From positions 1,101,369 through 1,165,368 of the forward strand of contig AP024596.1 in NCBI GenBank assembly GCA_019704295.1: a DNA stretch of 64,000 nucleotides. Reading direction: 5' to 3'. How positions within the stretch are numbered: position 1 is the stretch's first letter; every line of letters starts with the position of its first letter. Both the position numbers and the translations under genes were made by a program. The stretch comes from Sulfolobales archaeon HS-7. Lineage in GTDB: Archaea > Thermoproteota > Thermoprotei_A > Sulfolobales > Sulfolobaceae. Below, one piece after another: positions 55,661 through 63,907 of this stretch. Below the pieces are notes generated by a model. It saw only the letters and a list, made by a program, of their open reading frames with translations, ran no database searches and was not told the origin of the DNA.

Positions 55661-57266
55661 CGTAATAATAATTCTAGCTACGCTTGCGACTACGGGTAGG
55701 GTATTGGGATTGACTTTGTTGTCCATAGTTACTGGATGGCTTTTAGCATATCAGGCTATAGGCAGCAAAGTTTTTGAGAATATTTACATTTCGGTTATAG
55801 AGGTTTTCGAATCCGTACCAGTAATCTCATTTTTCCCCGTTGTACTACTCATCTTCGTTACTGGTGTAGGAGGTCCGATTGGAACGGAGCTAGCTACGGA
55901 TTTCCTAGTGTTTACAGCTGTCGTCTGGAATATATGGGTAGCGGCTTATCAGGCGTTTAAGACTCTTCCTAGAGAGATGCTTGAGGTGGTTGAAAACTAC
56001 AAGTTCGGATTCTGGGGGAAGATGAGGAACGTGTATATACCCTTTTCCCTTCCTAGAATAGCGGCAAATCTTTTCCCAAGCATAGCCGACGCGTTTTTTT
56101 ACATAACGGTTAGCGAGGTGTTCTCGGTTGGCACCAAACAGTACAGTGCATTTGGCATTGGAACTCTAATAACACAGTTTATTCAGGAGGAGAACTGGGG
56201 AGATATCGCTTTTTCCTTAACCGTACTAGCAATAGTCGTAGCACTAGTAATGGTTGGTCTTAGGGAATACTCTAAATACGTAGTTGCGAGATACACAGTG
56301 GATACGGACGCACCCATCATAAGAAGAGGTAGGATTAATTTCAGACAATCATCAAGACTTTCATCTGTAGTTTCGAGAAATCCTCTAAGCAAGTTATCGA
56401 GGTATTACCCTCATGTAAGGAGAAGAAGAAGTGAGAAAGAGGAAGAGGAGAATCCAAAGAACATTTCAAAATACGTCTGGATCGCGTTTGGTTCCGTGTT
56501 GCTGATACTGCTATTATATGGAACAGTAAAAGTTGTAACCTCAACCCCCTTAAGTCTGTGGCATTCCCTAATGATGGATACTCCTGAAGTCCTATTAGAC
56601 TTAGGTTACGATTACGTTAGAGTCGGAATCATAGTATTAATTTCCCTATTGTTTTCCGTGACACTTGGATACGCATTGGCGGTATATCATAAACTTGAGG
56701 CGGTAATGATACCTATAATTCAGGTTTTCAGTGCATTTCCCTCACCGGCCTACTTCCCGCTTTTATTCTTGGCCACCTCACCCTTCATTTACGCTGCTTT
56801 CGGGCCATTTGCTAACGAGCTTTACGTTCTGGGGTTAGGTTTCATAAGCACTTTCTATTACGTATTCTACAGCTTCTGGATGGGCGTAAAGGCAATGCCC
56901 TCAGAGTATTGGGAGCTTATGAAGAACTTGAACCTGAACTTTTTCCAAAAAATGAGGAACATTATATTGCCTGCCACTTTTCCCTACCTAATATCTGGCA
57001 TTTCGAGCACAGTGAACAGCGCCTGGGGAGGACTGGCAATCGGAGAGTTTTGGACTGACATAATAGCCGGCAAGAACCTTTATGTATCTCATGGGCTGAT
57101 GAAACTGATAGCTGTTGCTACTAATAACGGAAACATAGCTTTGGCGGCTTGGGCATCTTTAATTTTCGGAATAGTAGTAGTAGTGTACTCCATACTGTTT
57201 ACGAGGAAAATGATGGACTTGGCCAGGAAGAAGTACGTGGCGGAGGAAGGTTTATTCGCTGCTTAA
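55653..57266 (+). CDS. Double-length NitT/TauT-type ABC permease
   Basis: A 537-residue protein made of two fused permease domains separated by a basic linker (about residues 215-265). Each has its EAA loop: KTLPREMLEVVENYKFGFWG near 100 and KAMPSEYWELMKNLNLNFFQ near 410. One polypeptide thus supplies both halves of the channel. No binding protein gene is adjacent. The substrate (anion, sulfonate or other) is unknown. Confidence 0.88.
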   Translation: MNDVIIILATLATTGRVLGLTLLSIVTGWLLAYQAIGSKVFENIYISVIEVFESVPVISFFPVVLLIFVTGVGGPIGTELATDFLVFTAVVWNIWVAAYQAFKTLPREMLEVVENYKFGFWGKMRNVYIPFSLPRIAANLFPSIADAFFYITVSEVFSVGTKQYSAFGIGTLITQFIQEENWGDIAFSLTVLAIVVALVMVGLREYSKYVVARYTVDTDAPIIRRGRINFRQSSRLSSVVSRNPLSKLSRYYPHVRRRRSEKEEEENPKNISKYVWIAFGSVLLILLLYGTVKVVTSTPLSLWHSLMMDTPEVLLDLGYDYVRVGIIVLISLLFSVTLGYALAVYHKLEAVMIPIIQVFSAFPSPAYFPLLFLATSPFIYAAFGPFANELYVLGLGFISTFYYVFYSFWMGVKAMPSEYWELMKNLNLNFFQKMRNIILPATFPYLISGISSTVNSAWGGLAIGEFWTDIIAGKNLYVSHGLMKLIAVATNNGNIALAAWASLIFGIVVVVYSILFTRKMMDLARKKYVAEEGLFAA

Positions 57267-57374
57267 CTTTACGAGATTACATGAGGGGATTTCTTCTCAA
57301 CCTTAGAGGTGTAACGCTGAACATATAGGGAAAAAGAGTAGACGTTTGGAGGGTTCCCTTTTTGGAGGCTGGTA

Positions 57375-57914
57375 TTACTCACCTTCGGTACTTTCTCCTT
57401 TTACCTTCTCTAAATCTGACAACACAACACTATAAATTAGTTCGAGCTTGTCGTCCCAATTTTCCTTAAACCACGCCTTAACGTCTCTGAGGGTTCTCAT
57501 AGTTAGGCCTACTAAGTCGTGGAGTACTTCATCTTTAGCCTCATACTTCGAGAAGTCGGGGTCGAAGCCATTGTATTGGTAATCGTGTAGGAGTAAGGAA
57601 ACATTTACCAACTCCTCAACGTCTGCAAACCCAAGCTTTACCAAGTCGATTGAGACTCCTTTCAGTGAGTGTGAAGGTGCAGTGTACCCCTTCTTAGCGT
57701 ACCACTCGTTGTTAATGGCTAATTTGTCCAAGTTTTTAGTGACTAGGGCTGATAAAAGCGCCTTGACTGCACTGAATGCCTTTCCCGCAGCGTTTCTGGT
57801 CCTCCCTGCAAGCCACATGTTAACGGCTAAGTCTAAGTCGTCGAGAGCCTCAATGATCCTTGCCCTTGTATAAGCACGTCGGTCAATTTTTGGTGACGTC
57901 AGCTTTTCTTCCAT
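57375..57914 (-). CDS. PaREP1/HEPN-like protein
   Basis: A 179-residue helical protein. NMWLAGRTRNAAGKAFSAVK and LLLHDYQYNGFDPDFSKY are typical of a crenarchaeal PaREP1-related family, structurally HEPN-like. Role unknown. The gene is flanked downstream (toward 58 kb) by the relic-rich gap containing family A copy 3. Confidence 0.65.
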   Translation of the reverse strand: MEEKLTSPKIDRRAYTRARIIEALDDLDLAVNMWLAGRTRNAAGKAFSAVKALLSALVTKNLDKLAINNEWYAKKGYTAPSHSLKGVSIDLVKLGFADVEELVNVSLLLHDYQYNGFDPDFSKYEAKDEVLHDLVGLTMRTLRDVKAWFKENWDDKLELIYSVVLSDLEKVKGESTEGE

Positions 57915-57971
57915 ATCTTCTAATTCACGTGGTATATTAAATACTTAATAGGACGTCAAGAGAGTTAGGCC

Positions 57972-58239
57972 GTTGTTAGCAGTTTCAGATGAAACGTGAA
58001 CTGTTATATTTATTAAACATATTTTATAAATCTTCTCATCAGATGTAAAACGCTTTTCCCTAAAGGTGACAGGGCACAAGATGTATTGGTTTCCCCACAT
58101 TCAAGAACAGGTTTAGGTCACCCAGCTAAAGGTACGGAGAAGAATGAAAGGGCTAATCCCGAGCGATTTCAATGAAGTCCAAAGGCTGAGGATTTAAAAT
58201 AAATTAATGAAAATTTAATGAAGCCCAAACCTCCAAATA
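57972..58239 (+). repeat. Relic element family A, copy 3
   Basis: GTTGTTAGCAGTTTCAGATG with hairpin GTTTC-AGAT-GAAAC (57982-57995), an AT-rich zone, GGTGACAGGGCACAAGATGT, CCAGCTAAAGGTACGGAGA, GAAGTCCAAAGGCTGAGGAT and AAGCCCAAACC. Same order as copy 1. Confidence 0.6.
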
Positions 58240-58377
58240 ACAGGTCTTAGAACTATTAGGATACGTGACAATGTACAATGTATAATAAATATTATTTACT
58301 TTATTAATTAAACTTTAGTATATAGAGATAATCTATCTAGTAGTGGATAATTAGGACCATAGTAGAGTGGCAATTCC

Positions 58378-58440
58378 TGTGTTTATTGTGAATTCAGTTT
58401 ATTTATAAAAAAGAATGAATTCAATTGAATATAATCGTGT
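58378..58440 (-). repeat. AT-rich dispersed repeat B, copy 4
   Basis: On the minus strand ATTCAATTGAATTCATTC, TTATAAATAAACTGAATTCA, CAATAAACAC; close to the copy at 36325-36385. Confidence 0.45.
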
Positions 58441-58576
58441 GAAATAGATAGAGATTGGCTCTTAACAATTTCCTTTATTTAACCTATCTTTGCCATAATT
58501 ATAATTAGTAATAGAAACCTGAATCACCCCGCGGAACACTCAGGGAGTTTTTTATGCTTTATGTCGATAAAGAATT

Positions 58577-58946
58577 GTGAAGAGGGTAGAGGACTGGGTA
58601 AGGCAGGCTGAAAGGGATTTAGAGGCAGCGAAGTATTCGAAACAGGGTAACTACTATGAGCTAGCGTGCTTCCTCTCCCAACAGTCAGCGGAAAAAGCAG
58701 CGAGGGGGCTTTTGCAGTTTAGGGGAATTGAAAGAAGGAGTCATTCAGTTCTTCATCTCCTGGAAAATCCTGCTGATGACATACGTGGATGTGCCTCTTA
58801 CCTGGACAAACAGTACACCCCCCTCAAGGTACCCTGATGTTTACGACGAGGGATCTCCCTTCGAGTATTACACGGAGAAGGAGGCCGAGGAATGCATAAC
58901 TCGTGCAGAGAAGATACTTTCCTGGGCGAAGAAAGAGGTCTTGTGA
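58577..58946 (+). CDS. HEPN protein interrupted by frameshift at C6
   Basis: The first frame (from GTG 58577) gives a normal HEPN start (VRQAERDLEAAKYSKQGNYY; CFLSQQSAEKAARGLLQF; HSVLHLL; SYLDKQYTP) and would end wrongly at 58837. The next frame supplies the standard HEPN end (SRYPDVYDEGSPFEYY, to KILSWAKKEVL) up to TGA 58944-58946. They join perfectly if one C is removed from the run 58818-58823, giving about 123 residues. Either a read error, a phase-variable tract or an inactivated toxin. Confidence 0.7.
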
Positions 58947-59227
58947 AGCTGATCATGTTGTTTGGCTCTAGGGCCAGAGGAGACTTCACGGAAAATAGCG
59001 ATTACGACGTCCTATTAGTGGGCGACGAGGTACCTAGGGATCCGCGGAAAGTGTCAGACGAGGTTTACATCCAAGCAATAAAGATGTTTCCGGGTGATGT
59101 AGACGCGGTCTTCGTTAATTCCGAGGTCTTTCTGAAGAAGCTCAGGGAGGGGTCGCCTTTCTTTCTCCAAATAATAGATGAAGGAAAGGTATTACAGAAA
59201 GATGAGGCCTTTTGGGGGAGGTGCTAA
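58892..59227 (+). CDS. MNT-type nucleotidyltransferase, partner of HEPN
   Basis: The nucleotidyltransferase core MLFGSRARGDFTENSDYDVL has GS and DxD; the helical rest ends FLQIIDEGKVLQKD. The frame opens at ATG 58892, but a GTG at 58943 forms a GTGA overlap with the stop of the repaired HEPN frame and may be the real start. With the frameshifted HEPN upstream this is the second HEPN-MNT module of the window. Confidence 0.8.
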   Translation: MHNSCREDTFLGEERGLVKLIMLFGSRARGDFTENSDYDVLLVGDEVPRDPRKVSDEVYIQAIKMFPGDVDAVFVNSEVFLKKLREGSPFFLQIIDEGKVLQKDEAFWGRC

Positions 59228-59621
59228 GGGTATACAATGAAGTGAGACCTTCGTTTTAGAGGATAGGAAGGATTTGGTTGAGGAGAACCGCATAGGTTAG
59301 TCTTCTGGACTATTCTAGATACCTCATATGTCAATGTAAAGGTATAGCAAATTGAAGCCGATTAGCTGCCACCTCGCCTTTAACTTAAAGAAGTTAATAG
59401 CGCGAAAAGCATTGATAAGGGGCTTGGGCCTTATCAAACCTTGGTATTTAAGGCTTAAATAATATGTTCCCTGATTTTAGGAAATATAATAAATAATACG
59501 TAAAAGAATCTAATCCTTAAATGAGGACAACTTCCCTTGATGAAAACTCTTAACTCTGCTATCAAGGACTTTCCATTAAACAATTATGAAAAAAATCGTT
59601 TGAAAGAAGATTTATTATTTT
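59228..59621. other. Intergenic region with a strong hairpin
   Basis: About 390 bases, no gene. Contains a perfect 9-base inverted repeat at 59411-59436 and an AT-rich promoter region before the membrane Fe-S gene (TTTATTATTTT near 59610). Confidence 0.5.
59411..59436. repeat. Hairpin TTGATAAGG-loop-CCTTATCAA
   Basis: Perfect 9-base stem with an 8-base loop (GGCTTGGG), about 185 bases after the MNT stop and 185 before the next gene. It could be an RNA hairpin, a protein-binding palindrome or an element end. Confidence 0.55.
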
Positions 59622-61514
59622 TTGCGTAAAGTTGTATATATGTATCTTCTGTTTGCCATAGCCCTATCGATGTTGCTGGTAATGCTATTCTCTATAACGG
59701 AGATCGAAAAGTGGAAGAGTGACAGGAGGGTATTCCTCTCCTTATATCTAGTAGGAATGATGTTAACTATGAACTTAGGAGGTTACCTATGGTTAGCCTA
59801 TCACCTCTTCTTCGTCTTCATTGCGCTTAATGCGGGTTACATGATAGGTGGACTATACGCGATAACTATGTTGGGGGAGATAAGGAAGTCAATAGCCTAC
59901 ATTACGTTCTCAATTCTTATGGTAGCATCTGAGGTTATTATGGGCTCCCTCTTCTACACCCTGAGTAACAAAGTACCCGCTACATTTAACGCCTCTGTCG
60001 AAAATCCGTGGTTTATCGGCGTAATGATCACCGAAATGTTATACACTATTCTCATATCTTATCGGCGAATGAATAGAACTCTACGCAATTACCTAATAGG
60101 CCTTCTGCTTCTCATGCCTTGGTTTCCCGATATTTTCGGAGTGAGGGTTTCAACTTGGGTGTCGTCAGCGGTAATGATCGGAGTAACTGTGTTGATCTAT
60201 GAGACGCTTTACAATAATCGACTTAGAGGCGATCAGGAAGTGTACACTACAATAGAGCTAATTGCGATTTTCACTTTAATGATGGCGGGAGATTTCGTTC
60301 TCTTTCTTACAGGTTCCCTGGAAATCTTTGACCTCTCAATGCTTGGTTCGATGTTATGGTTTATTTACAGGGCTCTATCCGGTCCTAATCCAGTCAAGGG
60401 AAATTACATGAGGAACTCTAAAATAGCCTTTACCATCGTGGCGTTAACTTTTGTAATGGAGTTCTTTATGGGTGCGACGCTGGATTTCGTTCAGGGAGTA
60501 TTTGCACCTACTTTGCGTGGGTTTATTTCCAGCTTAACTCTACCCTGGATAGCTGCTGTAAACCCCGTGGGGGTCTTATGGGACTTCACCGACATAGTGG
60601 GTAGCGTTCTCGGAAGTACCTGGTTCTTAATAATGATGGGAATTGAGATGGGATTCCTCGCGTTCAAGAAAATGATGGAAATGAGAGTTAGGGAAGTTAG
60701 GATAAGGATGATGCTGATGATCGTTGCCTATGCACTTTACTCGGTTTACCTACCATCGTTCTCACCGATATCATCTAAAATACAGTTAATACCCTATATG
60801 TGGTCTATGGGGGTAGGAACTCTGGGTCCTGTCACCGGAGCTGTTTTAGGAGGACTAATCGGTACATACGTTATATACGCTGTCCTTTCCTTCCTCTTTG
60901 GGAGTAGGAATCTTTGCGCTATTTCCTGTACTGCCCCTCTAATGTATCAAGGTAACTTCTATGATTCCCTAAAGGTATATAACAGGAGTTCTTCACTAGG
61001 GAGGAAGACGTTAACCTCAAAACTCTCTTCGTTGTATAAGGCAGTGGCATTAGGAGTTTCATTACTAGTCTTGATATCAGCTGTGTTATCCTACCTCAGC
61101 GGGATCAAGGTTATTTCATTCTCTATATTCGGAACGGACATTACCGTGCTGATTTACTTCATATGGTTTGACGTGATCTGGTACGTTCTTTTCCTATCTA
61201 TTCCTTTTCTAGGGACTTTCTCTTGCGTTACCTCAGGGTATTGTTATTGGGGAGTTTTCAATCAGGCGGTGAGTAGGATAGGCCTTTTTAGATTAAAGGT
61301 AAGAGACCCTAAGACGTGTTTGAACTGCAAAACCGTCGACTGCGCTAACGCCTGCCCCGTGGGGTTGACAGATATGAGGGGAGAATTCCTAAGGAAAGGT
61401 GAGTTTAGATCTATGAAGTGTATAGGATTGGGCGAATGCGTTGATGCCTGTCCCTACGATAACATCTTCTTTTATGACGTGAGGAATTGGGTTAAGGAGA
61501 AGTTCAGGGGTTAA
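59622..61514 (+). CDS. Polytopic membrane protein with C-terminal ferredoxin-like Fe-S domain
   Basis: A 630-residue protein. Residues 1-540 hold about fourteen transmembrane segments; the last 75 residues carry two Cys clusters, CLNCKTVDCANACPVG and CIGLGECVDACPYDN, as in 2x[4Fe-4S] ferredoxins. It is probably a membrane electron-transfer component, perhaps with haem (conserved His in WLAYHLFF). Start: TTG 59622 or, better placed for the TATA, ATG 59640. The next gene, 3 bases later, encodes a paralogue of its first 240 residues. Confidence 0.75.
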   Translation: MRKVVYMYLLFAIALSMLLVMLFSITEIEKWKSDRRVFLSLYLVGMMLTMNLGGYLWLAYHLFFVFIALNAGYMIGGLYAITMLGEIRKSIAYITFSILMVASEVIMGSLFYTLSNKVPATFNASVENPWFIGVMITEMLYTILISYRRMNRTLRNYLIGLLLLMPWFPDIFGVRVSTWVSSAVMIGVTVLIYETLYNNRLRGDQEVYTTIELIAIFTLMMAGDFVLFLTGSLEIFDLSMLGSMLWFIYRALSGPNPVKGNYMRNSKIAFTIVALTFVMEFFMGATLDFVQGVFAPTLRGFISSLTLPWIAAVNPVGVLWDFTDIVGSVLGSTWFLIMMGIEMGFLAFKKMMEMRVREVRIRMMLMIVAYALYSVYLPSFSPISSKIQLIPYMWSMGVGTLGPVTGAVLGGLIGTYVIYAVLSFLFGSRNLCAISCTAPLMYQGNFYDSLKVYNRSSSLGRKTLTSKLSSLYKAVALGVSLLVLISAVLSYLSGIKVISFSIFGTDITVLIYFIWFDVIWYVLFLSIPFLGTFSCVTSGYCYWGVFNQAVSRIGLFRLKVRDPKTCLNCKTVDCANACPVGLTDMRGEFLRKGEFRSMKCIGLGECVDACPYDNIFFYDVRNWVKEKFRG

Positions 61515-61517
61515 CAC

Positions 61518-62276
61518 TTGCTAATTCTGGCGTCTATAGCAGGAGTAATGGTCGCGATAATAGTTTTTTTGCTCTATGAGGCTTTGAAAACTACAACACT
61601 TCTTCATCTCCTCCTCGTATATTTCGGATTTTTCATGATGATCGTTATGTTCATTAGTGCCTTCATCTACTTAGAGAACCCATCAAGGTTCTCAATCGGA
61701 GTTGCAATCGCGTTTAGTAACGTAACCATGATAGGATTTCTGGTTTACCTTTTCGATAAAGTAAGAAAGAAGAGCTTCTCAGGTCTAACCACGGGGACGC
61801 TAATCGTACTGTCAATTCTAGCCGTGTTGAGCGAGGTAACTATGAGCCTTACCTTCGGGGTAGTATATTACGGAGTACACGCATTCGGGACTCTATACAG
61901 TTCCTTTTATTACGCAGTAAATAGCCCCTGGTTTTTCTATCCTATGATGACAGAGATGATCTCCTTATTTCTGATAGAGTACGTATCGGGAACTACGCAC
62001 AGGGAACTACTCCCGCTCATTGGGATAGCGGCTTTTCCCCCTACCATTTTTGACTTTAACCAATGGGTCTACACTGCAGTTGTCATGTCGATTGTTTTCT
62101 CAGTTTTGGGAATTATTTCCTCTAAGGACGAACTTAGACTTGTATACGTTTTGATAGGCATTTCCGCAATACTAACTGAAAGGTGGGCGATTCCATATGA
62201 TGTTGTGATTTTAATTTCCATGACAGTGTATTACTTCTTTCTATTGGAGAGAAATCCCGGCGCAACACTTTCCTGA
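61518..62276 (+). CDS. Polytopic membrane protein, paralogue of the preceding gene's N-terminal part
   Basis: A 252-residue protein with eight predicted transmembrane segments. It shares with residues 90-200 of its neighbour the phrase SEV-M (LSEVTMSLTFG versus ASEVIMGSLFY), NSPWFFYPMMTEM versus ENPWFIGVMITEM, and a following FP-IF motif. It starts at a TTG right after the neighbour's stop, so both are one unit and may form a complex. Confidence 0.7.
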   Translation: MLILASIAGVMVAIIVFLLYEALKTTTLLHLLLVYFGFFMMIVMFISAFIYLENPSRFSIGVAIAFSNVTMIGFLVYLFDKVRKKSFSGLTTGTLIVLSILAVLSEVTMSLTFGVVYYGVHAFGTLYSSFYYAVNSPWFFYPMMTEMISLFLIEYVSGTTHRELLPLIGIAAFPPTIFDFNQWVYTAVVMSIVFSVLGIISSKDELRLVYVLIGISAILTERWAIPYDVVILISMTVYYFFLLERNPGATLS

Positions 62277-62366
62277 TCCTAACGTAAGTGTGCTGTTGTG
62301 ATTAGTTATGAGGATTAAAAATCTCAATTTAGTTCATATTATTAACTCACCAAAATCAGGAAAGTG
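62266..62366. repeat. 12-base inverted repeat between convergent genes
   Basis: CACTTTCCTGAT (62266-62277) covers the end of the membrane-protein gene; ATCAGGAAAGTG (62355-62366) lies just beyond the ExoIII stop. Perfect complement with 77 bases between. It could act in termination of both genes. Confidence 0.45.
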
Positions 62367-62369
62367 CTT

Positions 62370-63101
62370 CTAGAGATCTAATTCAAGGTAAATAGGAGCG
62401 TGGTCAGATCCTGTAACCTTTTCGAGGATGTTTGCGTATTTTAAGTCGTCTCTCAACCCCTCTGATACAAGGCAATAATCGATCCTCCATCCTTCATTCC
62501 TTTCCCTAGCTTTCGTCACATAACTCCACCATGTATACCTATCCCTCTCCCTATGAAACACCCTGAAGGTATCAATGAAGCCCTGTTCAAGGATATGCCT
62601 TAACCACGACCTCTCCTCGGGAGTTTGCCCAGGGAGCGTCGGATTTATGTACGCAGCGTCCCAGTCCTCTAGTATGGCATTAAAGTCCCCACATATTATA
62701 ACCTCCTTTTCCCTTCTTAAATTAATAAGGAATTTTTCAATAGCATAGTTGAATTCCATTTTATATTTTAACCTGGAGAGATTATCTCCTGCTCTAGGGA
62801 AGTAAGCGTTTACTGCGAAAAATTTCTCAAATTCTAAGGTGAGAACTCTCCCCTCCCTATCGAATTCCTCGCCTATCCCCTTAATCACCCTCTTCGGCGG
62901 GAACCTTGAAAAAGTCATGACCCCACTATACCCTTTTTTCTCCGCTGGAAATAGGTAGACATTATACTCAAGCATTAGAGGAACTTCGTTAGTTCGGGCT
63001 TCCTGAATCATGATTATGTCATAACCGGTGACTACGTCATCGAAGCCTTTCCTAGCTATAGATTTAAAACCGTTAACGTTCCAAGATAATATCCTTATCA
63101 T
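62370..63101 (-). CDS. xthA: Exonuclease III / AP endonuclease
   Basis: A 243-residue endonuclease/exonuclease/phosphatase fold enzyme: LSWNVNGFKS at the start, metal Glu in IMIQEART, GDFNAILEDWDAAY, WWSYVTKARERNEGWRIDYCL and SDHAPIYLEL at the end. It cuts DNA at abasic sites, the step after uracil removal by UDG. Single gene, leaderless-looking. Confidence 0.93.
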   Translation of the reverse strand: MIRILSWNVNGFKSIARKGFDDVVTGYDIIMIQEARTNEVPLMLEYNVYLFPAEKKGYSGVMTFSRFPPKRVIKGIGEEFDREGRVLTLEFEKFFAVNAYFPRAGDNLSRLKYKMEFNYAIEKFLINLRREKEVIICGDFNAILEDWDAAYINPTLPGQTPEERSWLRHILEQGFIDTFRVFHRERDRYTWWSYVTKARERNEGWRIDYCLVSEGLRDDLKYANILEKVTGSDHAPIYLELDL

Positions 63102-63136
63102 CTGTATGTAATGTGCATGTAGGTATTAAAAAAGAT

Positions 63137-63469
63137 TCAGAAAGTTATAATCTGATAACCCTGGTTTACAAAATACGAAAGCCTTTCACCGAAATTTGAA
63201 AGACGTAATCCGAGTTGCGTCAACTGAGGCTTTATCCCCTTTGCCTCCGCTATTCCCACACACGCTGAGTCAACTACATCTGCCTTTATTAGTTCGTCAA
63301 ACATTTGCTTTATATCCCCCGATAGCTTAGTTACTCTCTCCTGGGCTGGGCCAAAAAATAACACCTTCGTGTCCTCGTATCTGTTGTTTTTCATTGACGT
63401 ATATGCTACCCTAATTCCTAGGTCGCACTTCTCATCTCCTGACATAATTAAGAACAGAACTTTTGTCAT
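63137..63469 (-). CDS. DsrE-family protein
   Basis: A 110-residue DsrE/DsrF-like protein: KVLFLIMSGDEKCDLGIRVA at the N-terminus and the family's KVLFFGPAQ and later VDSACVGIAEAKGI with a Cys at the sulfur-carrier position. DsrE proteins carry sulfur or act in oxidative sulfur metabolism. It stands alone, so its partner is unknown. Confidence 0.8.
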   Translation of the reverse strand: MTKVLFLIMSGDEKCDLGIRVAYTSMKNNRYEDTKVLFFGPAQERVTKLSGDIKQMFDELIKADVVDSACVGIAEAKGIKPQLTQLGLRLSNFGERLSYFVNQGYQIITF

Positions 63470-63515
63470 AAACGATTCTTTACATGACGAAATAAAAGAT
63501 TGAGTTTATGTTTTT

Positions 63516-63845
63516 CTATGTTCCCTTGTACAGTTTAGATGCAACTTTTTTCCCTTCTTTTGTAAGTTGGTAATACACTCCCTTAGGCTTACCATCCATC
63601 ATTCTAGCCTTTACCTTTAACCATGGTTTTACTGAAGAGGTGGGCGATCTCTTTAGTTGACCTCGAAATACCTCTAAGTATCCTAGATCTACAAGTTGCT
63701 TGCATACCTTTTCTATCGCCTCCTCATCATATACAGGTGAGTAACCGCTTTTGCCGTTAAGTCTCCTAGCCATATACCATGGACTGTCAGGACCGTATTT
63801 GTATATGTGTATTAGAATAGATTTGGCTAAGTCGTCCATGCGCAT
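63516..63845 (-). CDS. Winged-helix transcriptional regulator-like protein
   Basis: A 109-residue winged-helix protein, PadR-like: AKSILIHIYKYGPDSPWYMA, helix-turn-helix with EAIEKVCKQLVDLGYLEVFR, and the wing KGVYYQLTKEGKKVASKL. Such small regulators are common in Sulfolobales. Target unknown; it may autoregulate or act on the divergent gene starting at 63908. Confidence 0.75.
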   Translation of the reverse strand: MRMDDLAKSILIHIYKYGPDSPWYMARRLNGKSGYSPVYDEEAIEKVCKQLVDLGYLEVFRGQLKRSPTSSVKPWLKVKARMMDGKPKGVYYQLTKEGKKVASKLYKGT

Positions 63846-63907
63846 CTCCTCCGTGGTTCTACAAAAGACTTTTCACCTTCTGAAAAGAAAAGGTTGTAGG
63901 TGGAAAA

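Larger units (their letters stand above)
57915..58576. other. Relic-rich intergenic region
   Basis: About 660 bases with family A copy 3 (57972-58239), an AT-rich ATTATTTACTTTA stretch (58290-58302) and a repeat B copy (58378-58440). The end holds the promoter (TTTTTTATG near 58548) of the HEPN gene. Confidence 0.55.
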
